A DNA stretch of 64,000 bases, taken from positions 2,739,531 through 2,803,530 of the forward strand of contig NZ_CP121472.1 in the NCBI RefSeq assembly GCF_036208045.1. Reading direction: 5' to 3'. This DNA is from Thiorhodovibrio winogradskyi (lineage in GTDB: Bacteria; Pseudomonadota; Gammaproteobacteria; Chromatiales; Chromatiaceae). The position numbers and the translations under genes are program-made. The notes below the pieces were generated by a model. That model was not told the DNA's origin. It made no database searches and saw only the letters and a program-made list of their open reading frames with translations. Of this stretch, positions 36,260 through 45,359 are shown piece by piece. Position 1 is the first letter of the stretch, and each line of letters begins with the position of its first letter.

Positions 36260-36419
36260 CCTTTTCTTTTGGGCGGTAAGCACCAGGTTCTTTTCCACCT
36301 CCAGCACCGATCCCCGCCGTCACGGAACGCCCATGGTCGTCGTTCTTCGGCAGCTTCAGCCAAAAAACACCTTGCTCGCCGTGTAGCCAATGCGTACCTT
36401 GGCTCGGGTGGCGAGGAAG

Positions 36420-36640
36420 AAGCCCAGCGCCAGCACTTTCATGACTTCCTCGGCGCCCAGGCTGCGCCCGAAGACGTGATGCTGTGTGCGTCGCCGGAAG
36501 AAGGCCCGGGTCGCCAGCAGAGGATATTGGCCTCCAGTTCCTCGCCGATGGCCACCACCGCCACGTCGTGGTTGCCGACGCCGGCCTCGCGCAGGGCCTG
36601 TTCGTCGTGCCCCATGCGACTGGGCAACCGCCGTCCGCTC
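36420..36640 (-). pseudogene. TrkA/KtrA-like potassium uptake regulator, remnant
   Basis: On the minus strand the frame reads DEQALREAGVGNHDVAVVAI, then GEELEANIL, a clear match to the RCK_N region of TrkA/KtrA proteins, then loses its frame; scattered similarity continues for about 200 bases. It lies upstream of and divergent from trkH, whose channel needs such a regulator. Only a fragment remains, so the functional regulator must be elsewhere. Confidence 0.5.
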
Positions 36641-36735
36641 CGACCCGCGCGACGCAGTGCGTTCGCACTGAAGGATCGCCGTGGCGGTAGAATCCTCGCT
36701 CGTCTCTTTAATCATCGGATGTCGAGTCACCGGCC

Positions 36736-38181
36736 ATGCATTGGCGCGCGATTTTTCGCCTGTTCGGCGTGCTGTTTTTGTTCTATAGCCTGAGCTTTCT
36801 GCCGTCGCTGGGCATCGCCTGGCTGTATCACGACGGCCAGATCCAGGTGTTCGCGGCGTCCTGGCTGCTGTCGGCGATCCTGGGGGTGCTTTTGTGGCTG
36901 CCCAATCGCAATGATCCGCGGGCGCTGTCGGTGCGCGAGGCCTTTTTTGTGGTGACGCTCTTCTGGGCGCTGCTGGGAGCCATTGGTGGTCTGCCTTTCG
37001 TGCTGGGGCTGCATCTGTCTTTTACCGACGCGGTGTTTGAGTCCATCTCCGGTTTCACCACCACGGGCGCCACCGTCATCATTGGGCTTGATGCCTTGCC
37101 GGCGTCGATTCTTTATCACCGCCAGCAGATCCAATGGCTCGGCGGCATGGGCATGATCGTGCTGGCGGTGGCCATTTTGCCGCTGATGGGCGTGGGCGGC
37201 AGTCAGCTGTATCGCGCCGAGTCCTCCGGGGTGGCCAAGTTCGAGAAGCTCACCCCGCGTATCGCCGAGACCGCGCGATCGCTGTGGGGACTCTATGTCG
37301 GCCTGACGCTGGCCTGTGCGCTGGCCTTCTGGGGCGCGGGCATGACGCTGTTTGATGCCGTCGGTCATGCTTTCGCGACTGTCGCCACCGGTGGATTCTC
37401 CACCCATGATGCCAGCATGGGCTGGTTTGACAGCCCGCTGATCGAGAGCATTGCCATTGTCTTCATGCTCGCCGGCGGGGTGAACTTCGCGGTGCATTTC
37501 ATTGCCTGGCAGCGGTTCGATCCGCTGGCCTATGGACGCGATCCGGAGGTGCGGGTCTACGGCTGGCTATTTCTCGGCGGCAGTCTGTTCGTGGCGCTGA
37601 GCCTGCTGTGGACGCGCGCTTACACCGGCTTTGGCGAATCCCTGCGCCACAGCGCCTTTCAGGTCGCCTCCATCCTCACCAGCACCGGCTTTGGCACCGC
37701 CACTTTCGGCGATTGGCCACGACATATTCCGCTCACCCTGATCATTCTGTCGTTCATCGGTGGCTGCATCGGCTCGACCGCCGGCGGCATGAAGGTGCTG
37801 CGGATTCTGCTCATGACCCGTCAGGGCTTGCAGCAATTGTTTCATCTTGCCCATCCGCGCGCCCAGATCAGCCTCAAGCTCGGCGGTCGCCCGGTGGATC
37901 AGGACACCCAGTTTTCCATCTGGGGCTTCGCGGTGCTCTATACCTCCGTGAGCCTGCTGCTGACTGTGGGGATGATGGCGCTGGGGCTGGATTTCATCAG
38001 CGCGGTCGGCGCCGTGGCGGCGACCATCAATCTGCTCGGGCCGGGGTTGGGCGAGGTGGCGTCGACCTTCGCCACGGTCGATGACGCGGTGAAATGGCTG
38101 TCGGTCTTCGCCATGCTGGTCGGGCGCCTGGAGGTCTTTACCCTGCTGATTTTGTTCCTGCCGGCTTATTGGCGGGGGTGA
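36736..38181 (+). CDS. trkH: TrkH/KtrB family potassium uptake protein
   Basis: A 481-aa membrane protein with the four pore repeats of the superfamily. Selectivity-filter segments are ISGFTTTGAT (about residue 103), FATVATGGFST (about 214), TSTGFGTATF (about 318) and INLLGPGLG (about 432), each between membrane helices. It is probably the K+ pore and needs a TrkA/KtrA ring for gating. A partial second copy lies at 58771-59525. The frame is intact. Confidence 0.93.
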   Translation: MHWRAIFRLFGVLFLFYSLSFLPSLGIAWLYHDGQIQVFAASWLLSAILGVLLWLPNRNDPRALSVREAFFVVTLFWALLGAIGGLPFVLGLHLSFTDAVFESISGFTTTGATVIIGLDALPASILYHRQQIQWLGGMGMIVLAVAILPLMGVGGSQLYRAESSGVAKFEKLTPRIAETARSLWGLYVGLTLACALAFWGAGMTLFDAVGHAFATVATGGFSTHDASMGWFDSPLIESIAIVFMLAGGVNFAVHFIAWQRFDPLAYGRDPEVRVYGWLFLGGSLFVALSLLWTRAYTGFGESLRHSAFQVASILTSTGFGTATFGDWPRHIPLTLIILSFIGGCIGSTAGGMKVLRILLMTRQGLQQLFHLAHPRAQISLKLGGRPVDQDTQFSIWGFAVLYTSVSLLLTVGMMALGLDFISAVGAVAATINLLGPGLGEVASTFATVDDAVKWLSVFAMLVGRLEVFTLLILFLPAYWRG

Positions 38182-38273
38182 TACCGGCGCCCGGGAATCA
38201 TCCATTGAAACAGTCGCTGTTCGCCATATCCTGTCCCGCACGAAATTGTCCAACCACAATCGGAGCGTCTTCA

Positions 38274-38705
38274 ATGATCCAATCTAACGCGCAACTGACC
38301 CGACAGGCACTGCTTGTTCTGCTGCTGATGCTGGCTGTTTCGCCAGCCACCTTCTCCGCTGAACAGGGCTTGGCGCAACGCACCAGCCCCTATTCGATCC
38401 CAGACACCCTCGACCGACTCGAAGCCCTGTTGCAGGAGAAAGGCGTCACCGTCTTTGCCCGCATTGATCACAGCGCCGGCGCCCAGGAGGCCGGACTCGA
38501 ACTCCCGCCCATGCAACTGCTGATCTTCGGCCACCCCAAGGCCGGCACGCCGCTGATGCGGGCCGCGCCCAGCAGCGGTCTGGATCTGCCGCTGAAGGTG
38601 CTGGTGTGGGAGGACGCCGACGGACAAGGGCGTCTCCCAGCTTTCCAGGTCGGACGTTTCGCGCACGAGGCGTTTATTCCATTTCTTGGCGCTTGTAGCC
38701 GCTGA
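38274..38705 (+). CDS. DUF302 family exported protein, C-terminus altered
   Basis: A 143-aa protein with a signal peptide (about residues 1-29, ending TFSA) and a DUF302 domain (LEALLQEKGVTVFARIDHSA at about 45-64; LLIFGHPKAGTPLM at about 80-93; VLVWEDADG at about 108). DUF302 proteins usually end with a YNDPxYLxxRHxL-type motif, but here the sequence diverges after WEDADG into a different tail that overlaps the 3' end of the convergent cytochrome b gene by 32 bases. A 3' frameshift or replacement is likely. Confidence 0.75.
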   Translation: MIQSNAQLTRQALLVLLLMLAVSPATFSAEQGLAQRTSPYSIPDTLDRLEALLQEKGVTVFARIDHSAGAQEAGLELPPMQLLIFGHPKAGTPLMRAAPSSGLDLPLKVLVWEDADGQGRLPAFQVGRFAHEAFIPFLGACSR

Positions 38706-39315
38706 TCATGCCGCCGATCAGATTCTCGTGATGCAGCAGACTGGAGGCCAGCACCCCGGCCACGTGGATTAGGATCAGACCGAGCGAGACATTCGCCAAC
38801 ACCTCATGGGTCTCTTCCAAAACCTCACCCAAGAAGGGTGGCAGGCCACGCATCACCCCGGCCAGCGGGCCGGCGAACTCCTCGGCGCCATAGAGCGCCA
38901 GACCGCTGATTCCGGTGGCAGCGACACTGATCAGGAGCAGCACGATCATGGCGCCACCCGCCGGGTTGTGGCCCAGATAACGCGGCGCCCGCAAGCGCAC
39001 AACATCACGTAGATACGCAAGCACAGCCCCTGGGCCGCGCACAAAGTCGCTGAAGCGCGCATGGCGCGTGCCTATCAGCCCCCAGATCAGGCGTACACTG
39101 ATGAGGGCGAGCACCAGATAGCCGGCCCAGACATGGACGCCGAGCAGGTCGTCCTCGACGATAAAGGCGGTGGCAAATCCGGCCACCAATGACCAATGAA
39201 AGATCCTGACCAGCGGATCCCAGACGCGAACCCGCTTAGGGGCGTCGCTGCGGGAGCTGTTGGCAAGGGTGGCGGTGTCATTCGGTGCGTTGTTCGACAT
39301 GCTTGGGTTCGACAT
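38674..39315 (-). CDS. Cytochrome b561-type membrane protein
   Basis: A 213-aa di-haem cytochrome b. VRVWDPLVRIFHWSLV (His in FHW), HVWAGYLVLALISVRLIWG, then paired His in EETHEVLANVSLGLILIHVAGV fit haem-binding helices of the Ni/Fe-hydrogenase/cytochrome b561 group; four membrane segments are seen. ATG 39315 was chosen for the GGAGA nine bases upstream; a short MSNPS repeat follows. It lies divergent from the SHP and DHC cytochrome genes, its expected electron-transfer partners. Confidence 0.88.
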   Translation of the reverse strand: MSNPSMSNNAPNDTATLANSSRSDAPKRVRVWDPLVRIFHWSLVAGFATAFIVEDDLLGVHVWAGYLVLALISVRLIWGLIGTRHARFSDFVRGPGAVLAYLRDVVRLRAPRYLGHNPAGGAMIVLLLISVAATGISGLALYGAEEFAGPLAGVMRGLPPFLGEVLEETHEVLANVSLGLILIHVAGVLASSLLHHENLIGGMISGYKRQEME

Positions 39316-39550
39316 GCTTGGGTTCTCCGGTTCAGGTTTGATGGTCAGTATCCCGGTGCGGGCGTCTCGGCGCCCTGACTGGGAAGATTCACGAACAGCG
39401 AGACTAACCAAGCGCGCCTGACCGAAGACTGACGCGGGCTGTCAGCCTTTTGTCAGGGTGCGCTCGCTAGGCTATCGGCACAGTCTGCAAGGACCACCGC
39501 AAAGATCCGGTGGGAGCCAGGCTGAGAGCCAACCAACGGAGAACCAACCA

Positions 39551-39919
39551 ATGAAACGACAGCTTGCCACTGCCCTGCCCACAGTCCTGTTCAGTGCCAG
39601 CATGCTGATCCTGCCTGCCACCCCCTGTGCGGCCGATCCCGCCGCTGGAGCAGCCGGTTGGCTCAAGGAATACCCCCAGGCCGATGGTTCCAAGCCGCGC
39701 AGTTGCACGACCTGTCATGGTCGCGATCTGACGCAACCGGGACAGCATGCCAACACCGGAAAGGTCATCGAACCCCTGGCCCCCTCGGTGAATCCGCGGC
39801 GTCTCACCGATTCAGCCAAAATCGAGAAATGGTTGCGGCGCAACTGTCGCTGGACCATCGGGCGCGAGTGCACCGCCGACGAAAAAGCCGATTTCATTGC
39901 CTACATCAAGACCCAATAA
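39551..39919 (+). CDS. shp: Sphaeroides-haem-protein-like monohaem cytochrome c (DUF1924)
   Basis: A 122-aa periplasmic protein: signal peptide to about residue 28 (PCAADP) and one haem motif CTTCH at about residue 55. The rest matches DUF1924/SHP (GRDLTQPGQHANTGKVIEPL, CRWTIGRECTADEKADFIAY). SHP-type proteins bind oxygen through an unusual axial Asn and are reduced by a dihaem cytochrome. The next gene encodes that dihaem cytochrome, 16 bases downstream. Confidence 0.9.
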   Translation: MKRQLATALPTVLFSASMLILPATPCAADPAAGAAGWLKEYPQADGSKPRSCTTCHGRDLTQPGQHANTGKVIEPLAPSVNPRRLTDSAKIEKWLRRNCRWTIGRECTADEKADFIAYIKTQ

Positions 39920-39935
39920 GCCGGAGAATCGACAC

Positions 39936-40487
39936 ATGAGTCCCTTTTTATTCAAATCCGTTCTGACACTCCTGATCACCGGCAGCTTGGCGATGAGCAG
40001 CACCCAATTGGCGTTCGCCGATGATGATGACGACGACAAGCACGAACGCGACGACAACAGCTTATTCGAGTTGCGCCAGACGCCGGTTGTCAACGCCACC
40101 TATCGTGAGGAGTGCGGTTCCTGCCACATGGCCTATCAGCCCGGCCTGCTCCCGCCGCGGGACTGGGCCCGGATCATGGCGCCGGATGCACTGATCAATC
40201 ATTACGGCGACGATGCCAGCCTATCCGAGCAACCGCGCGCAGAGATCAGCGCCTTTCTAGGCGCCAATGCAGCCAACAATCCGGGCGCGGTCTCTGGTGG
40301 TCTGCCTCGCATCACCGCAAGCGCCGCTTTCAAGCATGAGCATGACGAGATACCGGCCCGCCTGGTGACAGCGAACCCGGAGGTCAACAGCTTTAGCCAG
40401 TGCAGCGCCTGCCATCAAAAAGCCGCCGAAGGCAATTATGACGAACGCTGGATCGACATTCCGGGCCATGGTCCCTGGAAGGATTGA
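39936..40487 (+). CDS. dhc: Dihaem cytochrome c (DHC)
   Basis: A 183-aa exported protein with a signal peptide ending AFA at about residue 29, an Asp-rich stretch (DDDDDDKHERDD), and two haem motifs: CGSCH at about residue 60 and CSACH at about 149. This is the layout of dihaem cytochrome c that donates electrons to SHP. GGAGA precedes the ATG. The genes shp, dhc and the divergent cytochrome b form a known cluster in proteobacteria. Confidence 0.9.
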   Translation: MSPFLFKSVLTLLITGSLAMSSTQLAFADDDDDDKHERDDNSLFELRQTPVVNATYREECGSCHMAYQPGLLPPRDWARIMAPDALINHYGDDASLSEQPRAEISAFLGANAANNPGAVSGGLPRITASAAFKHEHDEIPARLVTANPEVNSFSQCSACHQKAAEGNYDERWIDIPGHGPWKD

Positions 40488-40510
40488 GTCCAGACGCCAA
40501 GCACCGAACC

Positions 40511-40840
40511 ATGATGCCAACCTCCGCGATGCGCGATGTCATCCGCATGGGCCTCCTGTGCCTGTTCAGTCTTCAGGTGAGTGCCGACACTCAGGCGGAT
40601 CACCAGCGCGCGCGCGCGGCGCGTTTGCGCGGCGAGATCCGGCCGATCGCCGAGATCCTGCATCAGATCGGCGCACAGGTACCGGGGGAGGTCATCGGGA
40701 TCGAACTCGAACGCGACAAGCACGCCGGCCAGCGGGTCTGGATCTACGAATTCAAGATCCTGACCCCGGACGGGCGCCGGTTGGAGGTTGAGATCGACGC
40801 CCGCGAGGGTGAAATCCTGGAATTGGAGGATGAGGACTGA
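40511..40840 (+). CDS. PepSY domain protein
   Basis: A 109-aa small exported protein with a short hydrophobic N-terminus ending SADTQ and a PepSY domain (GEVIGIELER, RVWIYEFKILTPDGRRLEVEIDAREGEIL). The start is uncertain among ATGs at 40511, 40514 and 40529. It overlaps the response-regulator start by one base, and such proteins often precede or modulate two-component systems in these haem clusters. Confidence 0.8.
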   Translation: MMPTSAMRDVIRMGLLCLFSLQVSADTQADHQRARAARLRGEIRPIAEILHQIGAQVPGEVIGIELERDKHAGQRVWIYEFKILTPDGRRLEVEIDAREGEILELEDED

Positions 40841-41517
40841 TGCGCCTGCTCCTGGTGGAAGACGACGATCAGGTCGCCGAGACGGTGACGGCCGGTCTGA
40901 CGGCCGCCGGCTTCCTGGTCGAGCGCGCGCGCGACGGGCGCGATGCCTGGTTCATGGGTGATACCGAACCCTATGCCGCCGCCATCCTCGATCTTGGGCT
41001 GCCCGGGCTCGATGGCTTGTCGGTGCTGCGTCAGTGGCGCGCTGCCGGTCAGCGGCTGCCGGTGTTGATTCTGAACGCGCGCGGTGACTGGACCGAGCGC
41101 GTTGAGGGCATCGAGGCCGGCGCCGATGACTATTTGCCCAAACCCTTTCGGCTCGAAGAACTGCTCGCGCGCGTGCAGGCCCTGATTCGCCGCGCCGCCG
41201 GACAGCCAGCGCCCGTCCTCGTCCATGGTCTCTTTCGGCTGGATACCCTACGCCAGAGCTTGAGCCGCGATGGGCAAGCCATTCATCTCTCGCCGCAGGA
41301 ATACCGTCTGGTCAGCTATCTGATGCAGCAGGCCGGGCGCGTCGTCTCGCAACAGGAATTGACCGAGCAGCTCTATGCCCAAAATTTTGAGCGTGATTCC
41401 AATTCGGTGGAAGTGCTGGTCGGGCGGGTCAGGCGCAAGCTGGGCGCCAAGCTGATCCAGACCCGGCGCGGTTTTGGCTATCTGATCGAGACAGATGACG
41501 CCGCGCCCACCTCATGA
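40840..41517 (+). CDS. OmpR-type response regulator
   Basis: A 225-aa regulator: receiver domain (about 1-115) with the phosphoacceptor Asp51 in AAILDLGLPG, the acidic pocket EDDD and Lys101 in LPKPF; then a winged-helix DNA-binding domain (about 125-220, LSPQEYRLVSYLM, VGRVRRKLG, RGFGYLI). The usual Thr/Ser switch residue in the LTAR motif is Asn79 here (VLILNARG), which may alter activation. It belongs to one operon with the histidine kinase and probably controls the cytochrome genes. Confidence 0.9.
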   Translation: MRLLLVEDDDQVAETVTAGLTAAGFLVERARDGRDAWFMGDTEPYAAAILDLGLPGLDGLSVLRQWRAAGQRLPVLILNARGDWTERVEGIEAGADDYLPKPFRLEELLARVQALIRRAAGQPAPVLVHGLFRLDTLRQSLSRDGQAIHLSPQEYRLVSYLMQQAGRVVSQQELTEQLYAQNFERDSNSVEVLVGRVRRKLGAKLIQTRRGFGYLIETDDAAPTS

Positions 41518-41542
41518 TCGCCAACCCGGAAATTAACCTCGC

Positions 41543-42913
41543 ATGAGACGCCGATCACTGCGGTTGCGACTCTGGCTCGCTGCCCTGATCTCGATCACCC
41601 TGGCCCTGCTGATCGCCTGGCTCGGGCTGGCTAATCTCTTCGAGCGCCATGTCGAGCGTCATCTTGGCGCTGAATTGGAGGTGCGGCTCAATCAACTCGC
41701 CGCCGCCGTCGAGATCGCCCCCGACGGCTCGATTCGTCTGACCCAGGAACCCCGGTCTCCCGCTTTCGCGCAACCCCTGAGCGGCCACTACTGGCAGATC
41801 GACCGCCTCGGTCAGGCCGGTGTGCTGCGTTCGCGCTCGCTGTGGGATGAGGTCCTCACTCTGCCAAAGGATGTACTCACCCCGGGCGTGGTGCATGCCC
41901 ATCGTCTATCGGGGCCGGACGGACAGTCGCTGCTGGTGCGCGAGCGAAGCATCCGGGTCGGATCAGGCCCCGCGGCCGTCGAACTGCGGTTGATTCTCGC
42001 CCAGGATCGCGCCGAACTCATCCGTGCCCGCGCCAACTTCGCCGCCGACATGCGTCCCTATCTCGGACTCATCGCGCTGTTGCTGACCCTGGCGACGCTG
42101 ATCCAGATCCAGACCGGGCTGGCGCCCCTGGAAGCCTTGCGCAGCGAGATCGGCGCCGTTCGCGACGGGCGCGCCGCACGGCTCGCGGCACAGGCGCCCG
42201 CTGAGGTCCAGCCGCTGATCGCCGAACTCAATGCCCTGCTCGAAGCGCGCGCAAGCTCCGTCGAGCGGGCGCGTGCCTGGACCGCCGATCTCGCCCACGG
42301 CCTCAAGACGCCGCTGAGTGTCCTGGCTGCCGATGCCGAGCACTTGCGTCAGGCCGGCCAGCCGGCCCTGGCCGAGGACCTTGATCAACTCGCCCTGACC
42401 ATCCGTCGGCGCGTCGAGCGCGAGTTGATCCGCGCGCGTGTGCGCTCCGGTCATCCGCCGCACAACACGCGCACCGAGGTGGTCGAGAATCTTGAGCGCT
42501 TGCTCCGCACCCTAGGGCGCACGCCCGCTGGCGAACGCATCGACTGGCACATCCTGGCCCCGGATCGGGTCGAGGTGGCGCTGATAGCTGGGGATCTGCT
42601 CGAACTGCTCGGCAATCTGCTGGAAAATGCCGCGAAATGGGCCGGTGAACGGGTCGAGATCCAGGTATTGACCTCAGCGGACGGACGGGTCGAGATCCGG
42701 ATTGCCGACGACGGTCATGGCGTCGCGCCCGCGCACTGGTCGCGCCTCGGCGAGCGCGGCCTGCGACTCGACGAGCAGCAGGCGGGCACCGGCCTGGGGC
42801 TGGCCATCGTGCGCGACGTGGTCGAGGCTTATGGCGGCACGCTCGGCTTCGGTCGCGCTGAGTTGGGCGGCCTGTTGGTTTGGGTCAGACTGCCGGGGAT
42901 GCTATCCGCCTGA
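41543..42913 (+). CDS. Sensor histidine kinase
   Basis: A 456-aa membrane kinase. Two transmembrane segments (about 9-30 and 170-190) enclose a ~140-residue periplasmic sensor with no recognised fold, followed by a HAMP region. His lies in WTADLAHGLKTPLS (about residue 257); the N box is LGNLLENAAKWA, and G boxes are IADDGHGV and GTGLGLAIV. It is 25 bases after the response regulator. The signal is unknown; haem, redox or oxygen are plausible from context. Confidence 0.9.
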   Translation: MRRRSLRLRLWLAALISITLALLIAWLGLANLFERHVERHLGAELEVRLNQLAAAVEIAPDGSIRLTQEPRSPAFAQPLSGHYWQIDRLGQAGVLRSRSLWDEVLTLPKDVLTPGVVHAHRLSGPDGQSLLVRERSIRVGSGPAAVELRLILAQDRAELIRARANFAADMRPYLGLIALLLTLATLIQIQTGLAPLEALRSEIGAVRDGRAARLAAQAPAEVQPLIAELNALLEARASSVERARAWTADLAHGLKTPLSVLAADAEHLRQAGQPALAEDLDQLALTIRRRVERELIRARVRSGHPPHNTRTEVVENLERLLRTLGRTPAGERIDWHILAPDRVEVALIAGDLLELLGNLLENAAKWAGERVEIQVLTSADGRVEIRIADDGHGVAPAHWSRLGERGLRLDEQQAGTGLGLAIVRDVVEAYGGTLGFGRAELGGLLVWVRLPGMLSA

Positions 42914-43200
42914 ACCCGGCTCGTCGATCCCCAGCCCACGACAGCGGCCGACGCGAGCGACCGGTGGCTGGGGAGTGAGGAGTGGGGAGTGGACCAGGTG
43001 TGGTCGGTCTGCGACCAGGCAATAAGCTAGCCAACCAGCATTGCTCTTGGCTTGTGAACGGAATCCGCCAGCAGACTTGAAGCGCGGCCGGGTATTTGGT
43101 GGCCTGCCAACTGCTGAAACAACCCGAAAGATTTCTCGGCCGGAGGGGGGTCTTTGCAGGTATGCCTCCCACCCAAACCGCCACCCGAGGATCTTTGCGC
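42914..43200. other. Intergenic region
   Basis: About 290 bases with GGGGAGTG-type short repeats at 42970-43000. No supported gene. Confidence 0.4.
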
Positions 43201-43443
43201 GTGAACTGCCGATCCTTCCGTCGTCATCTGCTGATCGATCCCCGGCATCTCGATGCCAGCTTGCGCGACCACGCCGCTCGCTGCTCGTCCTGCGCGCAAG
43301 CCCTGGAGCGCGCGCTGGCGTTCGAACGCCGGCTGGCGAATGCCGTGCGACGGGAGTATGAGGAGGTCGCCGACGGCGAGCGCCGCGACGGTGCTGATCA
43401 CGACCCGGGTCACAACCCTGGTCCCGACCAGAGGTCCGTTTGA
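43201..43443 (+). CDS. DUF3379-like zinc-finger protein, possibly truncated
   Basis: From GTG 43201 an 80-aa frame begins VNCRSFRRHLLIDPRHLDAS and has HAARCSSCAQAL, a His-x3-Cys-x2-Cys pattern like the N-terminus of DUF3379 or anti-sigma proteins. It lacks the membrane segment and C-terminal part expected for the family, so it may be a 5' remnant. No adjacent sigma factor was seen. Confidence 0.45.
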   Translation: MNCRSFRRHLLIDPRHLDASLRDHAARCSSCAQALERALAFERRLANAVRREYEEVADGERRDGADHDPGHNPGPDQRSV

Positions 43444-43457
43444 GCTCTCTCCCCTAT

Positions 43458-43501
43458 CTATTGGCGCGGCTGACGCTAGCTATTGGCGCGGCTGACGCTA
43501 G
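43458..43501. repeat. 22-bp perfect tandem duplication at the yaiI 3' end
   Basis: Unit CTATTGGCGCGGCTGACGCTAG occurs twice back to back. The second unit contains the end of the yaiI coding sequence; its stop lies at the junction. Evidently a recent slippage event. Confidence 0.9.
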
Positions 43502-43934
43502 CCATGATTTTGTCGAGGTGACCAGCAAAGGCCTTGCGATCACTTTGGCTCAAGGCCGGTGGTCCTCCTGTGTTGATGCCGCTGGCTCTGAGTGTCTCCA
43601 TGAAGTCGCGGACATTCAGTCGTGCGCGTATGTTCTCGCTGGTGAACAACTCGCCGCGATGACTCAGGACCTGGCCGCCCTGCTCGATGACGGCGGCGGC
43701 CAGGGGGATATCGCTGGTAATCACCAGATCGCCGGCTGCGATCTTGTCGAGAATGGCTTGGTCGGCAACATCGAAACCGGATCGCACGCGCAGGCTTTTG
43801 ATGAAGCGCGACGGCGGGGTTGGCAGTGCCTGATTCGCCACCAAGGTGAGAGGAATCCGGCAGCGCTCGGCGGCGCGGAACAGGATGTCCTTGATCACCT
43901 GCGGGCAGGCGTCGGCATCGACCCAGATGTGCAT
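43476..43934 (-). CDS. yaiI: YaiI/YqxD family protein (DUF188)
   Basis: A 152-aa protein with the family start [20 protein letters not shown] and later segments [21 protein letters not shown] and [20 protein letters not shown]. The fold is PIN-like with conserved Asp residues; the role is unknown. ATG 43934 aligns with the family start, 26 bases after the dinB stop, so the two form an operon. Confidence 0.9.
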   Translation of the reverse strand: MHIWVDADACPQVIKDILFRAAERCRIPLTLVANQALPTPPSRFIKSLRVRSGFDVADQAILDKIAAGDLVITSDIPLAAAVIEQGGQVLSHRGELFTSENIRARLNVRDFMETLRASGINTGGPPALSQSDRKAFAGHLDKIMASVSRANS

Positions 43935-43959
43935 CGGTTTGGCTACTCCGTAAACATCG

Positions 43960-45153
43960 TCAGTTATCCTGATGATGGAGGTGGAGCCCGCGCTGAATGG
44001 CCTCGGCGCCAAAGCGGTGGCGGATGGCGTCGAGCGTCTCCGTTAAGCCTTTGTCCGCGGGATTGCGCCCGGTCTCGGCGGTCTCAAACAGATCAAGCTG
44101 CTGGCCGGTGGTGGGTTGCGACCAGCCGGAGAGTCCCAGGCCGATTAGTCGCACGGGCCTACCGATCCAGTTGGCTTCGCTCGCGAGCAGTGACCACGCA
44201 ATCCGATAAAGATCCCGCTCATCCGCTGTCGGCACCTTGCGCGAGCGCGAGCGGGTATGGGTCTCGAACGGAAAGAAGCGAATCTTCAGGGTGACCACCC
44301 TTCCCAGGTGGCCGGTCTGGCGCGCGGTCCAGGCGACCTCGCGCGCGGCCCAATGCAGCGTTTCTTCCAGCACCCGGGGATCGGTGACATCCTTGGGGAA
44401 GGTCGTCTCCTTGGAGATCGACAGGCGCTCCCGATCCGGGTAAAGCCGGTCATCGGCAATGCCGCGCGCCTGATAATAGAACTGGGTACCGGCCCGCGCG
44501 CCGCACTGCCGGCGCAGGGTCTCCAGCGACAGCTCCCGCACATCGCCAAGGGTCTTGACGCCGAGTCGGGCCAGGCGAGGCGCGGTCTTCACCCCCAGAC
44601 CGCGCAGGACGCTGAAGGGCATGGGGGCGAGGAAGTCGGCCACCTGCTCCTCCAGCACCACCGTCAAGCCATCCGGCTTGTGGCAGTCGGAGGCGAGTTT
44701 GGCGATGAGCCGGTTGGGACCGATGCCAATGGAAGCGGTCAGTCCCACGGCCTGCCGGATCCCGGTCTTGATCCGCGCGCCGATCACCTCTGGCGGCCCG
44801 ACCAGGGCGGTCAACCCGGTGATGTCGAGATAGGCTTCGTCAATGGAGACGCGCTCGATCTCTGGGGAAAAAGCCGCCAGCACCGCCATGATCTGCTCGG
44901 ACACCCGCGCATAGTGCGCCATGCGCGGGCGCACATAGATTGTCTCGGGCGGCAGCCGCCGCGCCGCCTGGGTGATCGACATGGCCGAATGCACGCCGAA
45001 GCGGCGCGCCTCGTAAGAGCAGGTCGCGACCACGCCGCGCTGGCCCGGCTGAGCGCCGACCACCACCGGGCGCCCCTGCCACTCGGGATGGTCGCGTTGC
45101 TCGATGGCCGCGAAGAAGGCATCAAGATCGACATGCAGGATCAGGCGTGGCAT
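43960..45153 (-). CDS. dinB: DNA polymerase IV (Y family)
   Basis: A 397-aa translesion polymerase. Catalytic residues: Asp8 in [12 protein letters not shown] and Asp-Glu in [11 protein letters not shown] at about residue 105. [24 protein letters not shown] and [19 protein letters not shown] mark the palm and thumb; the little-finger domain includes [15 protein letters not shown] clamp-binding QLDLF lies near the C-terminus. It is usually SOS-induced, but I did not find a LexA box. Confidence 0.94.
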   Translation of the reverse strand: MPRLILHVDLDAFFAAIEQRDHPEWQGRPVVVGAQPGQRGVVATCSYEARRFGVHSAMSITQAARRLPPETIYVRPRMAHYARVSEQIMAVLAAFSPEIERVSIDEAYLDITGLTALVGPPEVIGARIKTGIRQAVGLTASIGIGPNRLIAKLASDCHKPDGLTVVLEEQVADFLAPMPFSVLRGLGVKTAPRLARLGVKTLGDVRELSLETLRRQCGARAGTQFYYQARGIADDRLYPDRERLSISKETTFPKDVTDPRVLEETLHWAAREVAWTARQTGHLGRVVTLKIRFFPFETHTRSRSRKVPTADERDLYRIAWSLLASEANWIGRPVRLIGLGLSGWSQPTTGQQLDLFETAETGRNPADKGLTETLDAIRHRFGAEAIQRGLHLHHQDN

Positions 45154-45359
45154 GGATGAAACTGGTCGCGAGGATTCTGGCGATGATAATCCCCAGCCGC
45201 CCGGCGGCGCGATGCGATGACCCTCTCAGGATGTTAGCGGAATGATGGTTCGCGACTTCAAGCGACTCAGGCGGAGTACTTGGTTGTTGGTCGGACATCG
45301 ACGGATCATTCTCCTGCGCGCCGGGCCGGTCAAGCCGAGATGCGATTTGGGTCTGGCGA

